64,000 bases of DNA from Enoplosus armatus. Taxonomy: Eukaryota; Chordata; Actinopteri; Centrarchiformes; Enoplosidae. The stretch covers positions 1,545,527 to 1,609,526 of the forward strand of contig NC_092200.1 in the NCBI RefSeq assembly GCF_043641665.1, given 5' to 3'. The position numbers were made by a program, and so were the translations under genes. Each line of letters opens with the position of its first letter. The first letter of the stretch is position 1. Positions 29,871 through 40,800 of the stretch are shown here, piece after piece. The notes under the pieces were generated by a model. The model was not told the DNA's origin. It saw nothing but the letters and a program-made list of their open reading frames with translations, and made no database searches.

Positions 29871-30932
29871 TGTGATGTCAATCTGTCAATCAATCAGTCA
29901 GTCAGTCAGTCAGTCAATGAACTGGAGGAAAGATCAATAATAGTCGGTTGGTTCCGGCTCCGGACTCTGACCTCCCGCTGCAGAACCTGCACGGAAAACT
30001 TCATATGACCAACTATTTATTCACAGTGACGTCCTGTGATTGGTCACTGATCAGGGCCGAGAACCAATAGAATGGAGAGCTGCCTCAACAATTCACATCG
30101 ACGAATGCAACAAAATAACAAAATAAAACAGGAAATGCAGAAAAACAAAGGAGTGAAAACATTGAGGGGGGGGGGGGTATGAATATGAAAATATGAAAAT
30201 ATGAATGTCAGCTGTGTAGTTCCTTTGCTCTTTGTTTACATTTAAATATAACACATCATACATATTATGCAACTACAACAAAGACAAGACAAAGTGAAGA
30301 TAAAAAACATGGTAAAATTACAGCAGTTTAAAGGTATTGGTGGGACCCCTCTTGGGGAATTGGATTTATTATGTCCCAGGTCCAGGCTGCTCTGGGACCA
30401 GGACTGAAGAAAGGGCCTTTAAACTGACCCTGGTCCAGATATTTAAGAAGCTTACAGGAAACCAGCTGGTATTCTTTTGTTTCAGACTAAATGAGATTAG
30501 GGAGAACATTTTAATTTGGCGAGCAAATAATAATCAAGCCTTTATTCGTAACACGCTGCTGTTTAATCCTCCTACAAACACAAGAACATTATTATTGTAG
30601 CTACTTTTCTCTTTGGATGGAGCTAGGCTAACAGTTTCTCCCTGCTTCCAGTCTTTGTGCTATGCTATATTATGAGTTCATCCATTATTATTATTATTAT
30701 TATTATCTATCATTTTTGTATTTGTCTTCTACGACTCTGGGTTAAAAATGGACTTAGAAAACAATAAACTAGAAGGGTCAGCGGGTTAACTGGTGGACTC
30801 TGACTGCTGTTTCCGTCGGACCTTGATCACGGACGGACCAAACGGTGCGCTTCAAAAACATCCCGCCTGAAGTCAAACCAGAGGAGCTCCACGTCGCTGA
30901 CTTCACAGATAAACTTACTGTCATAACTCAAA
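29871..30932. promoter_or_regulatory. Shared cidea-hus1 divergent promoter interval
   Basis: Both start codons face away from this 1.06-kb interval. It holds a run of 12 G (about 30165-30177), repeated ATGAAAAT phrases near 30180, and a (TTA)n run near 30687-30705. Just before hus1 is a TCCCGCC element (30861-30867) resembling an E2F half-site, which would suit an S-phase or checkpoint gene. That regulatory reading is inference from a short motif. Confidence 0.4.
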
Positions 30933-33010
30933 ATGAAGTTTCGAGGGAAAATCATAGACATCGCGTGTCTCAACCATTTCACCCGTAAGTCGCTTTAGCG
31001 TCTTTTCCAGGAGGTAACCGACAAACTGGCTACTGACGAGCTAACATGTTAGCCGCCACCAAACCTCATCACCAAAACTCACATTTCTGTGCGGAAAAAT
31101 AATATCACGCACAGTTCAATCAAAATGTGGTCATTTCTGTAAGTTTTCTGAAATGTTATGGACAGGCTTCAGTTCGGAATACAACAAATGGGGAAATAGT
31201 TGCTAACTTGAGATCAAAATAGACCGAAGTACGGAATTCATTGTGGGGCCGATTGCCGTGGAAATGACGTATCTGTCTGGGTTAATAACTTCGCTCATCC
31301 TCATCCTCACCAGGAGTCATCACCACCATCTCAAAGCTGACGAAGATGTGCGTCCTGCGACTGACTCCAGACAACCTGTTCTTCGTTCTGTCGGGTAAAG
31401 TGGCCAACGGGGGGGTCAGCATGTGGTGTGAACTGGCACAGGTAAGAGCACTCGCTCCAGTGCGGCTCGATGTTTCACCTGTCGGGAAATAAAGGATGAG
31501 GACAAAATGGAGACAGATCAGGAGTTTGGAAAGAGGAGAGACAGAAATAAGGACGTGGTTAAGATGATTAGATATTAAAGCATAACTCTGTGCTTTTTAA
31601 TTTACTGACCAGTCAGTTGTTGACAGCACTGGAGTGTAGCAAGAATAATGCCTGTGTTTGTCTCGAAAGGAGAAAAGTGAATTGGTGTGTACCTTCACCG
31701 ATCACCATCAACGGAAAGACTGACTCATGACAAAGAAAACATCACATTTTAGAAGCCGAAACCAGAGAATATTTCACATTTCAGCTTAAGAAAACGACCG
31801 AATCTTTGCAGCTCTGCAACAGTAAACTCTGTATTTTCAGTGTGTTTTACTGGCAGTGAAATCTGCGGTGGTGGGGACAAAGTGTCACTACCTCCAGCTA
31901 ATGAAACTGAAACTACCTGCATGGCTCAGTGTCATCAGCTGTGACCCTTTATTCTTCCTCCCTGAAGGCCAACTTCTTTGATGAATACCAGATGGAGGGC
32001 GTGTCCTCTGAGGACAATGAGATTTGTCTGGAGGTGACTCCAGAGAACCTGTCCAGAGCCCTGAAGACAGTCCAGAACGCCAAGGCTGTCAAAGTTAAAC
32101 TCACCAAGAAGCACTGCCCCTGCCTCACCATCGCAGCCGAGCTGGTGAGACTGTAAAAATTACTTTTGAAAAACTCGGCAGCAACAAGTTCAAGGGCAAA
32201 AACATCCCATAATGATATATAAAGTTATATATTGTTCTCTCGCAGCCCAGTACCGGTCCCGGTGTTGGGACTTTTGCACTACAGTTAGACTAAAGTTAAA
32301 GGGAAACTCATGGGGCATCATGTCTTCTGTGGCTCTGGAGGAGCTTTGTCCTGTGTGATGTCCCGTGTGATGTCCTCTCCCTGTCCTGTCCAGCCCACTC
32401 TGTCCAGCGTCAGTCGAGTCGTCACTCACGACGTCCCGGTTGACGTCATCCCCCGGAGACTCTGGCACGAGTTCAAAGAACCAAGCATGCCAGACTTTGA
32501 TGTAAGTGAAGTCGCTATGAAGTACAGTCCAAATACTTAACCAAAGAGTGGAGACATTATCCGATTTTACACTTTTAGCTTTTAAAGAAGGACGAACTTT
32601 AGAGGATAGTGTTCCTCTGAAATCTGTCTTCCATTGCAAGTGAAGTGCAGGCAGGCGACGTTCAAAGTGCATTGCAAAAGACACCTTGTCACATGTCTGT
32701 CCTTGCAGGTCAGTATCTACCTGCCTCCTCTGAAGACAATGAAGAACGTCGTGGACAGAATGAAGAACCTCTCCAACTTCCTGGTACGGTCACAATCCTT
32801 GATATCAGATCTCAGCTGTTAACTTGGTGAATACAATGTTATCTTTCCTGATAGAAATAATGGACAAAATGATTTAAATAACAACCACATTTTATTAAAT
32901 TTAAAAATCCCTTAAATAGTTCTGAACATGACATTTAAAAAGGTCTCTGAGGTGGCATGTTGACTAGAGTTTAAGCTAATTTAAAGTTCCAGTTTGTTAG
33001 ATATAAATTA

Positions 33011-33054
<44 letters not shown>

Positions 33055-34340
33055 GTAATGGAGGCCAACCTGAACGGAGAGATGAACCTGAAGATTGAGA
33101 CAGATCTGGTTTCTGTCACCACTCACTTCAAAGACCTGGGAAACCCTCCGTGGGGTAAAGACTATGCGACTGTCCCCTGTTTGTCAGCCATGCGAGCAGC
33201 ACGGCTCTGTGGTCCGTCAGTCAGTCCAACACTGCAGCTCAGAGAGCTGCTAGCGTGTCTGTAGACTCTGAATGTTGTGTCTTTTACGTTTGTTTAAACA
33301 GGAAATGTTTCAATGCCTCTTCAGCTAGCTTGTTTAGCTTTTATGTTTATATCTTTTGGGGTATTTCTGCCTTCATAATGTCCAGCAGAGGAGCAGAGAG
33401 GACACGTAGGAGAGGAGACAGAGGAACACCTCACGTGTCTTAAATTCCTAGGGCCACATTTTATTAGCTGGAGCCCTTCTGGTCGGGACCTCGGCTGTGT
33501 CAATGCAGAGGTTTCATTGAAATGAATGAGGAGCAGCGCTGCCGTATGTGATGATGACATTATCCCGTCCTGGAGATCACAAGTTCTTTGTTTCAAGATC
33601 AGCAGGTTAAACATCCGTCCCAGCTGACAGAGGAGCTCACAATGGTGCAGGTTTTAGTTCAGGCTCCAGCTCCAGCTCCAGGTCCAGCTCCAGGTCCAGC
33701 TCCAGACCCGTGTCGGGGGAAATGTTTCACACATTATTCTTCTTGCTGGTCTGTCTCCTTTTGTCCTTCTCTCATCTGCCTCCTGTCCCTCCAGGTGAGG
33801 ACGCCTCCCAGGATGGTGGTCCGTCTCAGAGCAGGGACCCAGAGGCCATGGCCCAGGCCAGGGTGGACATCAGGAAGCTGCAGCAGTTCCTCATGGGACA
33901 GCAGGTCAACCCCAGCAAGGCCATGTGCAGTAAGTCAACCCCCAGCTCCTCATCCAGGCTCACAGCTGGAAAACGTCTTTATCTTGTCCTGTTGCCCGGC
34001 GACTTCATTATGATCAGTGAACTGGATTAATATGAGCCATTTCTTTCACAATCTTTGAGGTTTCATACACTAAACGATTAATCAATGATTAGAAAAAATA
34101 TGTGATTAATCGTAAAATATTAAATCGATTCATGAAGGTACACTGAACTGCTGCAGCATGCTGTATGTTGCTGGAGAGAAAGACTGACCGTTTTTAACTG
34201 GTATATAATAAAGCCACGTCAAGTGAATCCATTGACGTCGTCCCCTTGTCCCCTCAGATGTCGTCCATGAGAGGGTCGTCCACCTCATTCTGCTGCATGA
34301 AGACGTGTCGCTGCAGTATTTTATCCCCGCTGTGGCGTAG
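30933..34340 (+). CDS. hus1: Checkpoint clamp component HUS1
   Basis: HUS1 forms the RAD9-RAD1-HUS1 (9-1-1) ring, which is loaded at damaged DNA to activate ATR signalling in the nucleus. Exons: 30933-30984, 31314-31441, 31968-32144, 32394-32501, 32709-32783, 33055-33154, 33795-33929, 34258-34340; 285 aa against 280 in human. The whole PCNA-like fold is present. Landmarks in order: [140 protein letters not shown]. The least conserved part is the linker at the exon 6/7 junction ([17 protein letters not shown]), slightly longer than in mammals. The exon 6 acceptor is preceded by a (GT)n tract instead of a pyrimidine tract. Confidence 0.95.
33013..33053 (+). repeat. GT microsatellite abutting hus1 exon 6 acceptor
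   Basis: About 20 GT units run straight into the TAG of the acceptor, with exon 6 starting at 33055. The usual C/T-rich tract is absent. Confidence 0.95.
33655..33710 (+). repeat. CCAGCT/CCAGGT tandem repeat in hus1 intron 6
   Basis: Six-base units (CCAGCT, CCAGGT) alternate for about 50 bp, giving a Pro-Ala/Gly-rich open frame that is intronic. Confidence 0.85.
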
Positions 34341-34719
34341 ACGCTCTGCAGTCCACACGAGCTTATTTCTGCTCACTGAGTGGGCAAAAGAAAAATGGAC
34401 TGCGGCCCCGTTTCAGGCGTTTCCCCACACGGCAAAGGGACCCTCTTCCACTCAGAACCCATGAGACACAACTCCCGATGTCTGGGAGTCTCTCCGACAT
34501 CTTAATGACGCTGAGGTTGGTTCCAGTCCTCACGGTGGACCTCAGGAAGACTTAACCCTCTGACCTTTGGTCGAGTAGTAAGGACATGCTGGTAAATACA
34601 CCTTCATCAAGGAGGAAGGTGGGAAAAAAGTGACATTTGAACAGCTAAGATAAAAGAGCAAACGGAGCAAGTTGCACTTTAATTGTTTGAGAAGAAGTTC
34701 AGATTGTTGTGTGTTTTGC

Positions 34720-34725
34720 AATAAA
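34720..34725 (+). terminator. Poly(A) signal of hus1
   Basis: AATAAA 380 bp beyond the hus1 stop codon, in a GTTTTGCAATAAAAGG context. This is the first good signal after the gene. Confidence 0.6.
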
Positions 34726-35866
34726 AGGCGTTTAGTTTGGTTTTACTTCCACACAACATAATGGACTTCAATTCATTTTCATTTGTGCTGCTCAAAACCT
34801 CCAAAACGTACCTTTGAAACACTTTGTGTGTAAATAAGCAACAGTTTGCTAATCTTTGGCCCAGATAACATTTCAGTGCAGTAAATATAAATAATAAACG
34901 TTGTTCGGCAGTAATGGAAGATGTAACAGAAACGGCATCTCACCATGTTTTATGAGAGAGAGGGAGACGTGACTGACTTTTATTCTTTCAGTTGAGGAAA
35001 CAAGCAGACTTTATTTCATCTGTAAGTATTTTGAGCTGTTTTTAAAAATAAGATGGCTGAGAAAAGTCATTTTGACGTCAGCGCTAAGTTAGTATTTATT
35101 CATGCTGTTGATGTCTTGCAGGCAGAGAGCCTGTCAACACAACCAGCCTCGCTCTGTAGAATGAGGAAGTAAACAAACGCCACACTGCCACCTGCTGGTT
35201 GAACTGGAAATCTCCCAGTCTATCAACGAGCCCAGGGGCTGAAGAAACGGCTGTAATTGACCTCTTTTACTTACTTTACTAAGTTTTAACATTTCTGTTT
35301 TCTTGAAATCACACTTGAAATAAAATACATTAAATAACATAAAACTGTGACCATACATCTTTGTGTGCGTCACGTGCTGTTTTTTTACTTTCTACCTTTA
35401 CGTTTGTTACGTTGCTTTATTTAATAATAATAATATTCAACTGTAAGTTCAGACTTCTCTTTATTCAGTTGGAAGCTACATTATTATTATTATTACATTA
35501 CAGTCAAGTATTTTACAGACGGATGTGTTTCATACATGAAATGAAGTTTCTGAGGAAGATCCAGCTGCTGCAAACCTCCAGCTGAGGTGTGTTTTCAGTC
35601 CTTCAGGGAAATGAGGGTGTGGCTGCTGTGAGAATGTCAACCAGCAACAACAGCAACAACACAGCATGTGTGACGCGCACACGCACTTTCATTTCCGCAA
35701 AGAACACTTTACATTACTTTGGGAAAATGTTCGGATCCTCTGAATATCCGTTACGAGACGTTTACTGAACTTACAATTCTCAGTCCCTCCGGCGTGTTTG
35801 TGATTGTAGACTCAAGTTTTATACACAAGATGTTTAAACTTGTATAATTCTTTATAAATTGCATCA

Positions 35867-35913
<47 letters not shown>

Positions 35914-35957
35914 TGCACAGGTGATTTCCTGTAAATGGAGAGGGGAGGGGCTTACCT
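34726..35957. other. hus1-NLR intergenic region
   Basis: No gene was recognised on either strand. It contains ATTATT-rich sequence near 35420-35500 and a CA microsatellite at about 35869-35911, shortly upstream of the interferon-type element of the NLR gene. Confidence 0.5.
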
Positions 35958-35967
35958 GAAAGTGAAA
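35958..35967 (+). promoter_or_regulatory. IRF/ISRE-type element upstream of NLR gene
   Basis: GAAAGTGAAA is an exact match to the IRF consensus GAAANNGAAA and to the AAGTGAAAG core known from interferon-beta enhancers. It lies about 60 bp before a plausible 5' UTR splice donor (exon ending at 36027, then GTGAGT), where a core-promoter-proximal site would be expected. It suggests induction by interferon or IRF factors; this is inference. Confidence 0.55.
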
Positions 35968-35984
35968 GGTGTGCAGTCAGTTCA

Positions 35985-36027
35985 GACTCCATTTCAGAAG
36001 AACAGCAGAGCACGAGGTGAAAACAGG
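35985..36027 (+). other. Putative non-coding first exon of the NLR gene
   Basis: The segment around CATTTCAGAAGAACAGCAGAG ends at 36027, immediately before a strong donor (GTGAGTGT). Its position between the IRF-type element and the coding exons makes it the best candidate 5' UTR exon. The transcription start is not determined. Confidence 0.4.
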
Positions 36028-36420
36028 GTGAGTGTTAATACAACATCATCGTCGTCTTTCTGTCAAAGTGTCTCTGTGGACCTCTGAGGGACAGTTAGGT
36101 CTCAGTTTCAAAACGTTAAAGGATGAAGTTCTGATTACTGAATCAACTATTTAGGTTTTCAGTTCAGAGGTCGACGTCGTGACACAACAAGAGGGAGCTC
36201 AACTGATGCTCTTCCTTTTAGATTTAGGAGCTCAGTCTTCAGGATCCCTAAAACAGCAGCAGACTGACTTTAAACTGGAATCATCTTTAGTCTTAGTTTT
36301 AACTTCATGTCAGGACTGGGTGTTTGCAGTCTGGTGTTTACCTTTATTATGGCCAAATAATTCTACCTTCAGTCCAGCAAGTGATTTCACAAAGACATGT
36401 TATACCTCGTTCCTCATGAG

Positions 36421-37185
36421 TTTGAGGTTCCTGCTGGTTCCTGCTGGTTCCTGCTGGTTTGTGCTGGTTTGGACTTGTTCATGCTGGTTCGTTCTGGTTT
36501 GTACTGGTTCATTCTGGTTTTGACTTGTTCGTGCTGGTTTGTACTGGTTTGGACTTGTTCATTCTGGTTTATACTGGTTCATTCTGGTTTTAGACTTGTT
36601 CTTGCTGGTTCGTACTGGTTTGTGCTGGTTCCTGCTGGTTTGTGCTGGTTCGTGCTGGTTTTTCCTGGTTCAATCTGGTTTGTACTGGTTCATTCTGGTT
36701 TTGACTTGTTCGTGCTGGTTTGTACTGGTTTGGACTTGTTCATTCTGGTTTATACTGGTTCATTCTGGTTTTAGACTTGTTCTTGCTGGTTCGTACTGGT
36801 TTGTGCTGGTTCCTGCTGGTTCCTGCTGGTTCGTACTGGTTTGTTCTGCATCGTTCTGGTTCCTGCTGGTTTGTGCTGGTTCGTGCTGGTTTTTCCTGGT
36901 TCAATCTGGTTTGTGCTGGTTCCTGCTGGTTTGTGCTGGTTCCTGCTGGTTTGTGCTGGTTTGTACTGGTTCATTCTGGTTTTGACTTGTTCATGCTGGT
37001 TTGGACTGGTTTGGACTTGTTCATTCTGGTTTATACTGGTTCATTCTGGTTTGGACTTGTTCGTGCTGGTTTGGACTTGTTCTTGCTGGTTCGTACTGGT
37101 TTGTTCTGCATCGTTCTGGTTCGTGGTGGTTCCTGCTGGTTCCTGCTCGTTACTGCTGGTTTGTACTGGTTCTTGCTGGTTTCTA
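36421..37185 (+). repeat. 10-bp minisatellite with higher-order repeats
   Basis: About 75 decamers are built on CTGGTT followed by four variable bases (CCTG, CGTG, TGTA, CATT, TATA); some units read CTTGTT. Larger blocks recur: the segment at 36541 reappears at 36722 (shift 181 bp), and a TTGTTCTGCATCG block recurs at 36841 and 37101 (shift 260 bp). The plus strand is almost free of A and poor in C. Long open frames rich in Leu, Val, Trp and Phe across it are artefacts. It lies in the first intron of the NLR gene. Confidence 0.95.
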
Positions 37186-37823
37186 CGTGCAAAGGAAGGA
37201 GTACTGGGCTCAGTTCTCCTGCTCATCGGGAGGCTGCACCACATTACCTCGTTTCCCCATTTGATTTGTCAAAGTTGCTTAATGGTACGTTGCATTTCAT
37301 ACATTTACATGTGTGTTGATCTTCAGCTCTTATTATACAAAACAAAGTTCACAGGACTCACACAGGGGAAACTGGGCCAGCACAGAAGTCCTTCATTCAG
37401 TTCAGTGGTTTTGTTAGTTCCGGTTTCATCGTTTGATTCTCTATATTCTGTGTTTAACATGTGCTGCTCTGTGGCAGCAAACACCACAGCTTTGTCTTTA
37501 TGTGTCTGTTTTATTGATGTGATCAGTGCTCGACGTCTCAGGTCTGTTGTCAGAGTCATGAATGAGTACGTTTGAAAGCAGACGTGATCAGTCTGATCTC
37601 CTCTGAACAGCTGAGGTTACACAGAGACGTCTGTCTGAACTCTGACTGCTGCTTTTAAACCTGGTTTCAAAGTCTGTCTTTGTGATAGCAGGATAACACA
37701 TTGTTCTTCATTTGAATACGTGTGAAATGAATAAGAAGCTACTGACTGAAGACGAGGACGGACTTCATTATATTGTGTATGTGTGTCTCCAGCGTTCCTG
37801 TTTTACCTCTCAGACTTGAGAAG

Positions 37824-40800
37824 ATGAGTGTTTGTGTGGAGGAAGAGGAGGACAGAGCAGAGTCTGCAGGATCCAGCTGTCTGTCTATGAAGAGTGACCG
37901 GTCCAAAGGTCTACCTCCAGACTTCAGTCATGAACCTGGACCCTCAGACACACAGTAAGAGAACTGACAGTAACTCATGTATGTGACTCATTTTCAGTTA
38001 CCTCCGCTGACGTCATGTTTTCTGTTGATCTGTTGATCATTAAAATGTATTTGCAAACTAACATTTGTGACCAAGAGAAATCATTCGTCCCGTCTTCCTC
38101 TTAATGTCTCTGACAGCCGTCAGTCACCTAGAAAAACTGTCATCTAATGGAAGAGGGCTAAAACAAACTTTTAAACCTCCTGATAAGAATTCATGAAGGA
38201 TTCATGTGATCTGAATAACAACATGTTGGTGTTTGCAGAGTTCAGTACAACAGACAGAGAGCAGAGTCTGCAGGATCCAGCTGTCTGTCTATGAAGACTG
38301 ACCGGTCCAAAGGTCTACCTCCAGACTTCAGTCATGAACCTGGACCCTCAGACACACAGTAAGAGACTGTTTCTACTGTAAACTGACCTGATGAAGATGA
38401 TGCATCGAGGATGAAGACAAAATGTTCTGCTGAAAGATTTATATTCATGATGCAGAGCTATTAGTGCAGATACTGTTTCAAACTAAGATGGATCTTATTT
38501 TATTTCTGAGAGCCTCCATTTCAGAATTGACTCTTCAAGAAAATATTCAGCTGTTTTCAGTCCGGCTGAAGTCTGTAAAGATTTAGAACTATTCAAAGTC
38601 TGAAAGAATCTGCTTCAAACGTGTAATTCCTTCATGTTCTCATGTCCTCAGAACATGTTGTTGGTTTGGCTCTTCCTCAGATCAGCTGTTCTGACCCACC
38701 AGATGCATCTTCAATCAGTTCTTATCATAATTATATAGAACATGTGGTGAAAAGTCTTTGGTAGAAAAGCTTTGCTCACCTTGATTAACACTTTGCTTTG
38801 AGTCATCAGTAAGTGGACCACCTTTGAGCTCAGATCCTCTCCACCACATATTGTTCCTAAAGGTCAAGAACAAACATCCATGTATGTATGAAAAAGTTAT
38901 CAGAGGATGAAAAAAGGGCCAGAAAATGGTCAAATGTAGATTTGGACCTCTTTTACAATATTTGAATAGATATATATATTCTATGTCTTCAACAGTGGAC
39001 AGTAGAGAGTGACAGAAGACATGAATATAATAAAAAGGAAACTGTCTGGACTTGAACCTGTGACACGGCTGTTACATGCTATGTGTCTGAGACTGCTGGT
39101 CTACCACAGTGATTTAGAGCACTTCTAACCTCAGTTTAAACCTAACTAACTCAAGCTAAGCTGCCCGACGTGACTGTAGAACAGTGAAGGACATAATCAG
39201 CTCTCTTTAATGGAAGGCTTTTACTGTGAAGGAGCTGCAGGAAGTGTTGAGGTTGTATTAATAACAAACTACAGGCAGATCACTAAATGTTTAATAAGAC
39301 AGTCAGAGAGGAAAAGCAGCTGATGAGTTGAAATAAAAGGAACAATCATCTTGATTACAGACTGAATTCAAACAGACAAGTAAGGACACTTTGACTGTTC
39401 TCTGTGACCATCTGAGCCAAAGCTCCATATCTTTTATCAACAGTCAGCAAATCATTGTAGTGATGAAGAAATGTCTTCACAGAGAGAGGAAGAGGAGGCA
39501 TGTTCCTGTGGAGGAGCAGCCGTCCTGCTGTGCTTTGTGTCAGGACGTCCTGAAGGATCCAGTCTCTACCAGCTGTGGACACTGGTTCTGCAGACGCTGC
39601 ATCACCTCATACTGGGACCAGTCTGCTTCATCAGGAGACTCCTCCTGTCCCCAGTGTGGAGAAAGATCCAGAACAAGATCTGGACTGCAGACAGCCAGTC
39701 AGACCAGCACTGTACACAGTAAGACTGTACATCTGTACATCTTAGAAATGTGACATTACGTTTATTTAGAGACTTAAAATAAGTGCATTCAGTCATGTGG
39801 ATACAACCCCAAAGTTACAAGAATCATACAAGTACATCACTTTCATCAGATAAGCTGAACTGCTTCAAGTGCAACATTTAGTTTTCAAGTTTTCAGTTTC
39901 TGCTGTCCTGATGTCAACGGGGAGCTCGGTCCACCGTTGTGGATCCAGGACAGCAAACAGTCGTGATTTTGTCGAGCGGTAGCCGGGCCCCCCCTGGTAG
40001 TGAGGGAGTAGCGAGCCGATTGGCAGTCGCAAAGCGCACTAGAGCCATTCACAGCACAGTAGACAAGTACCAGAGACTTGAACCGGATTGGAGCAGCCAC
40101 CGGTGGCCAGTGCAGGGTGAGGAGGAGCGGTGTAGCGGAGAACTTGGGGAGGTTGAAGACCAGCCGGGCCGCCATGAACGACTGACTGAGCGAGCGGTCA
40201 TTTACAGGGGCCAACCTGAGATGGTCTCCCCCCTCAAACCAAAGCCACGTCTGTAGCTGAACTGGTTGGATCAACACCAGTCTGCTGGTGACTCGAGAGA
40301 AAGCTCTGGTTTTAACACCCCACCATAAAAATATAGGTGTTTTTCTTATGTAGCAATCGTCACAGAGATTTGCAGCGCTTTGTTAGCGGTGCTGTTCAAT
40401 AAAAACAGGTCTACACAACAAAACATGAACTTATTCTGCATTATTTGATCGGTGGATCAGTTTTAAATATCAGGGAGGAAGGAACAGCCACAGAGAGCTG
40501 TTTAGATGAAGAGCTGCAGACGACCTCTGCTGTCAATCAAACACGTTCACCAACACAGGAGATCTTCTGATGTTCCCCAAAACTGGACTTTATAACCTTT
40601 TCTTCTCTATATATTCTTATATTGATCATTTTTATTGGTAATGGAAATAATCAGCAGACTGTTAAATATTCTTTGTTTTGTCATTTTCTTCTCTTTTTTT
40701 AGTGGACGCTGGTCTGCAGGAGGTTTTAGATGAACATAAGATCAGTCTGAGGAGGAGATGTGAACGTGTGACTGAAGGAAGTGATGAAACAGGAAGTGGA

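Noticed and set aside
36397..37575. Several long overlapping open frames rich in Leu, Val, Trp, Phe
   Set aside because: They are created by the 10-bp CTGGTT minisatellite; composition and periodicity explain them fully.
39025..39112. Functional tRNA gene
   Set aside because: A and B boxes fit, but the T-stem and acceptor stem do not pair, so it was kept only as a possible SINE head.
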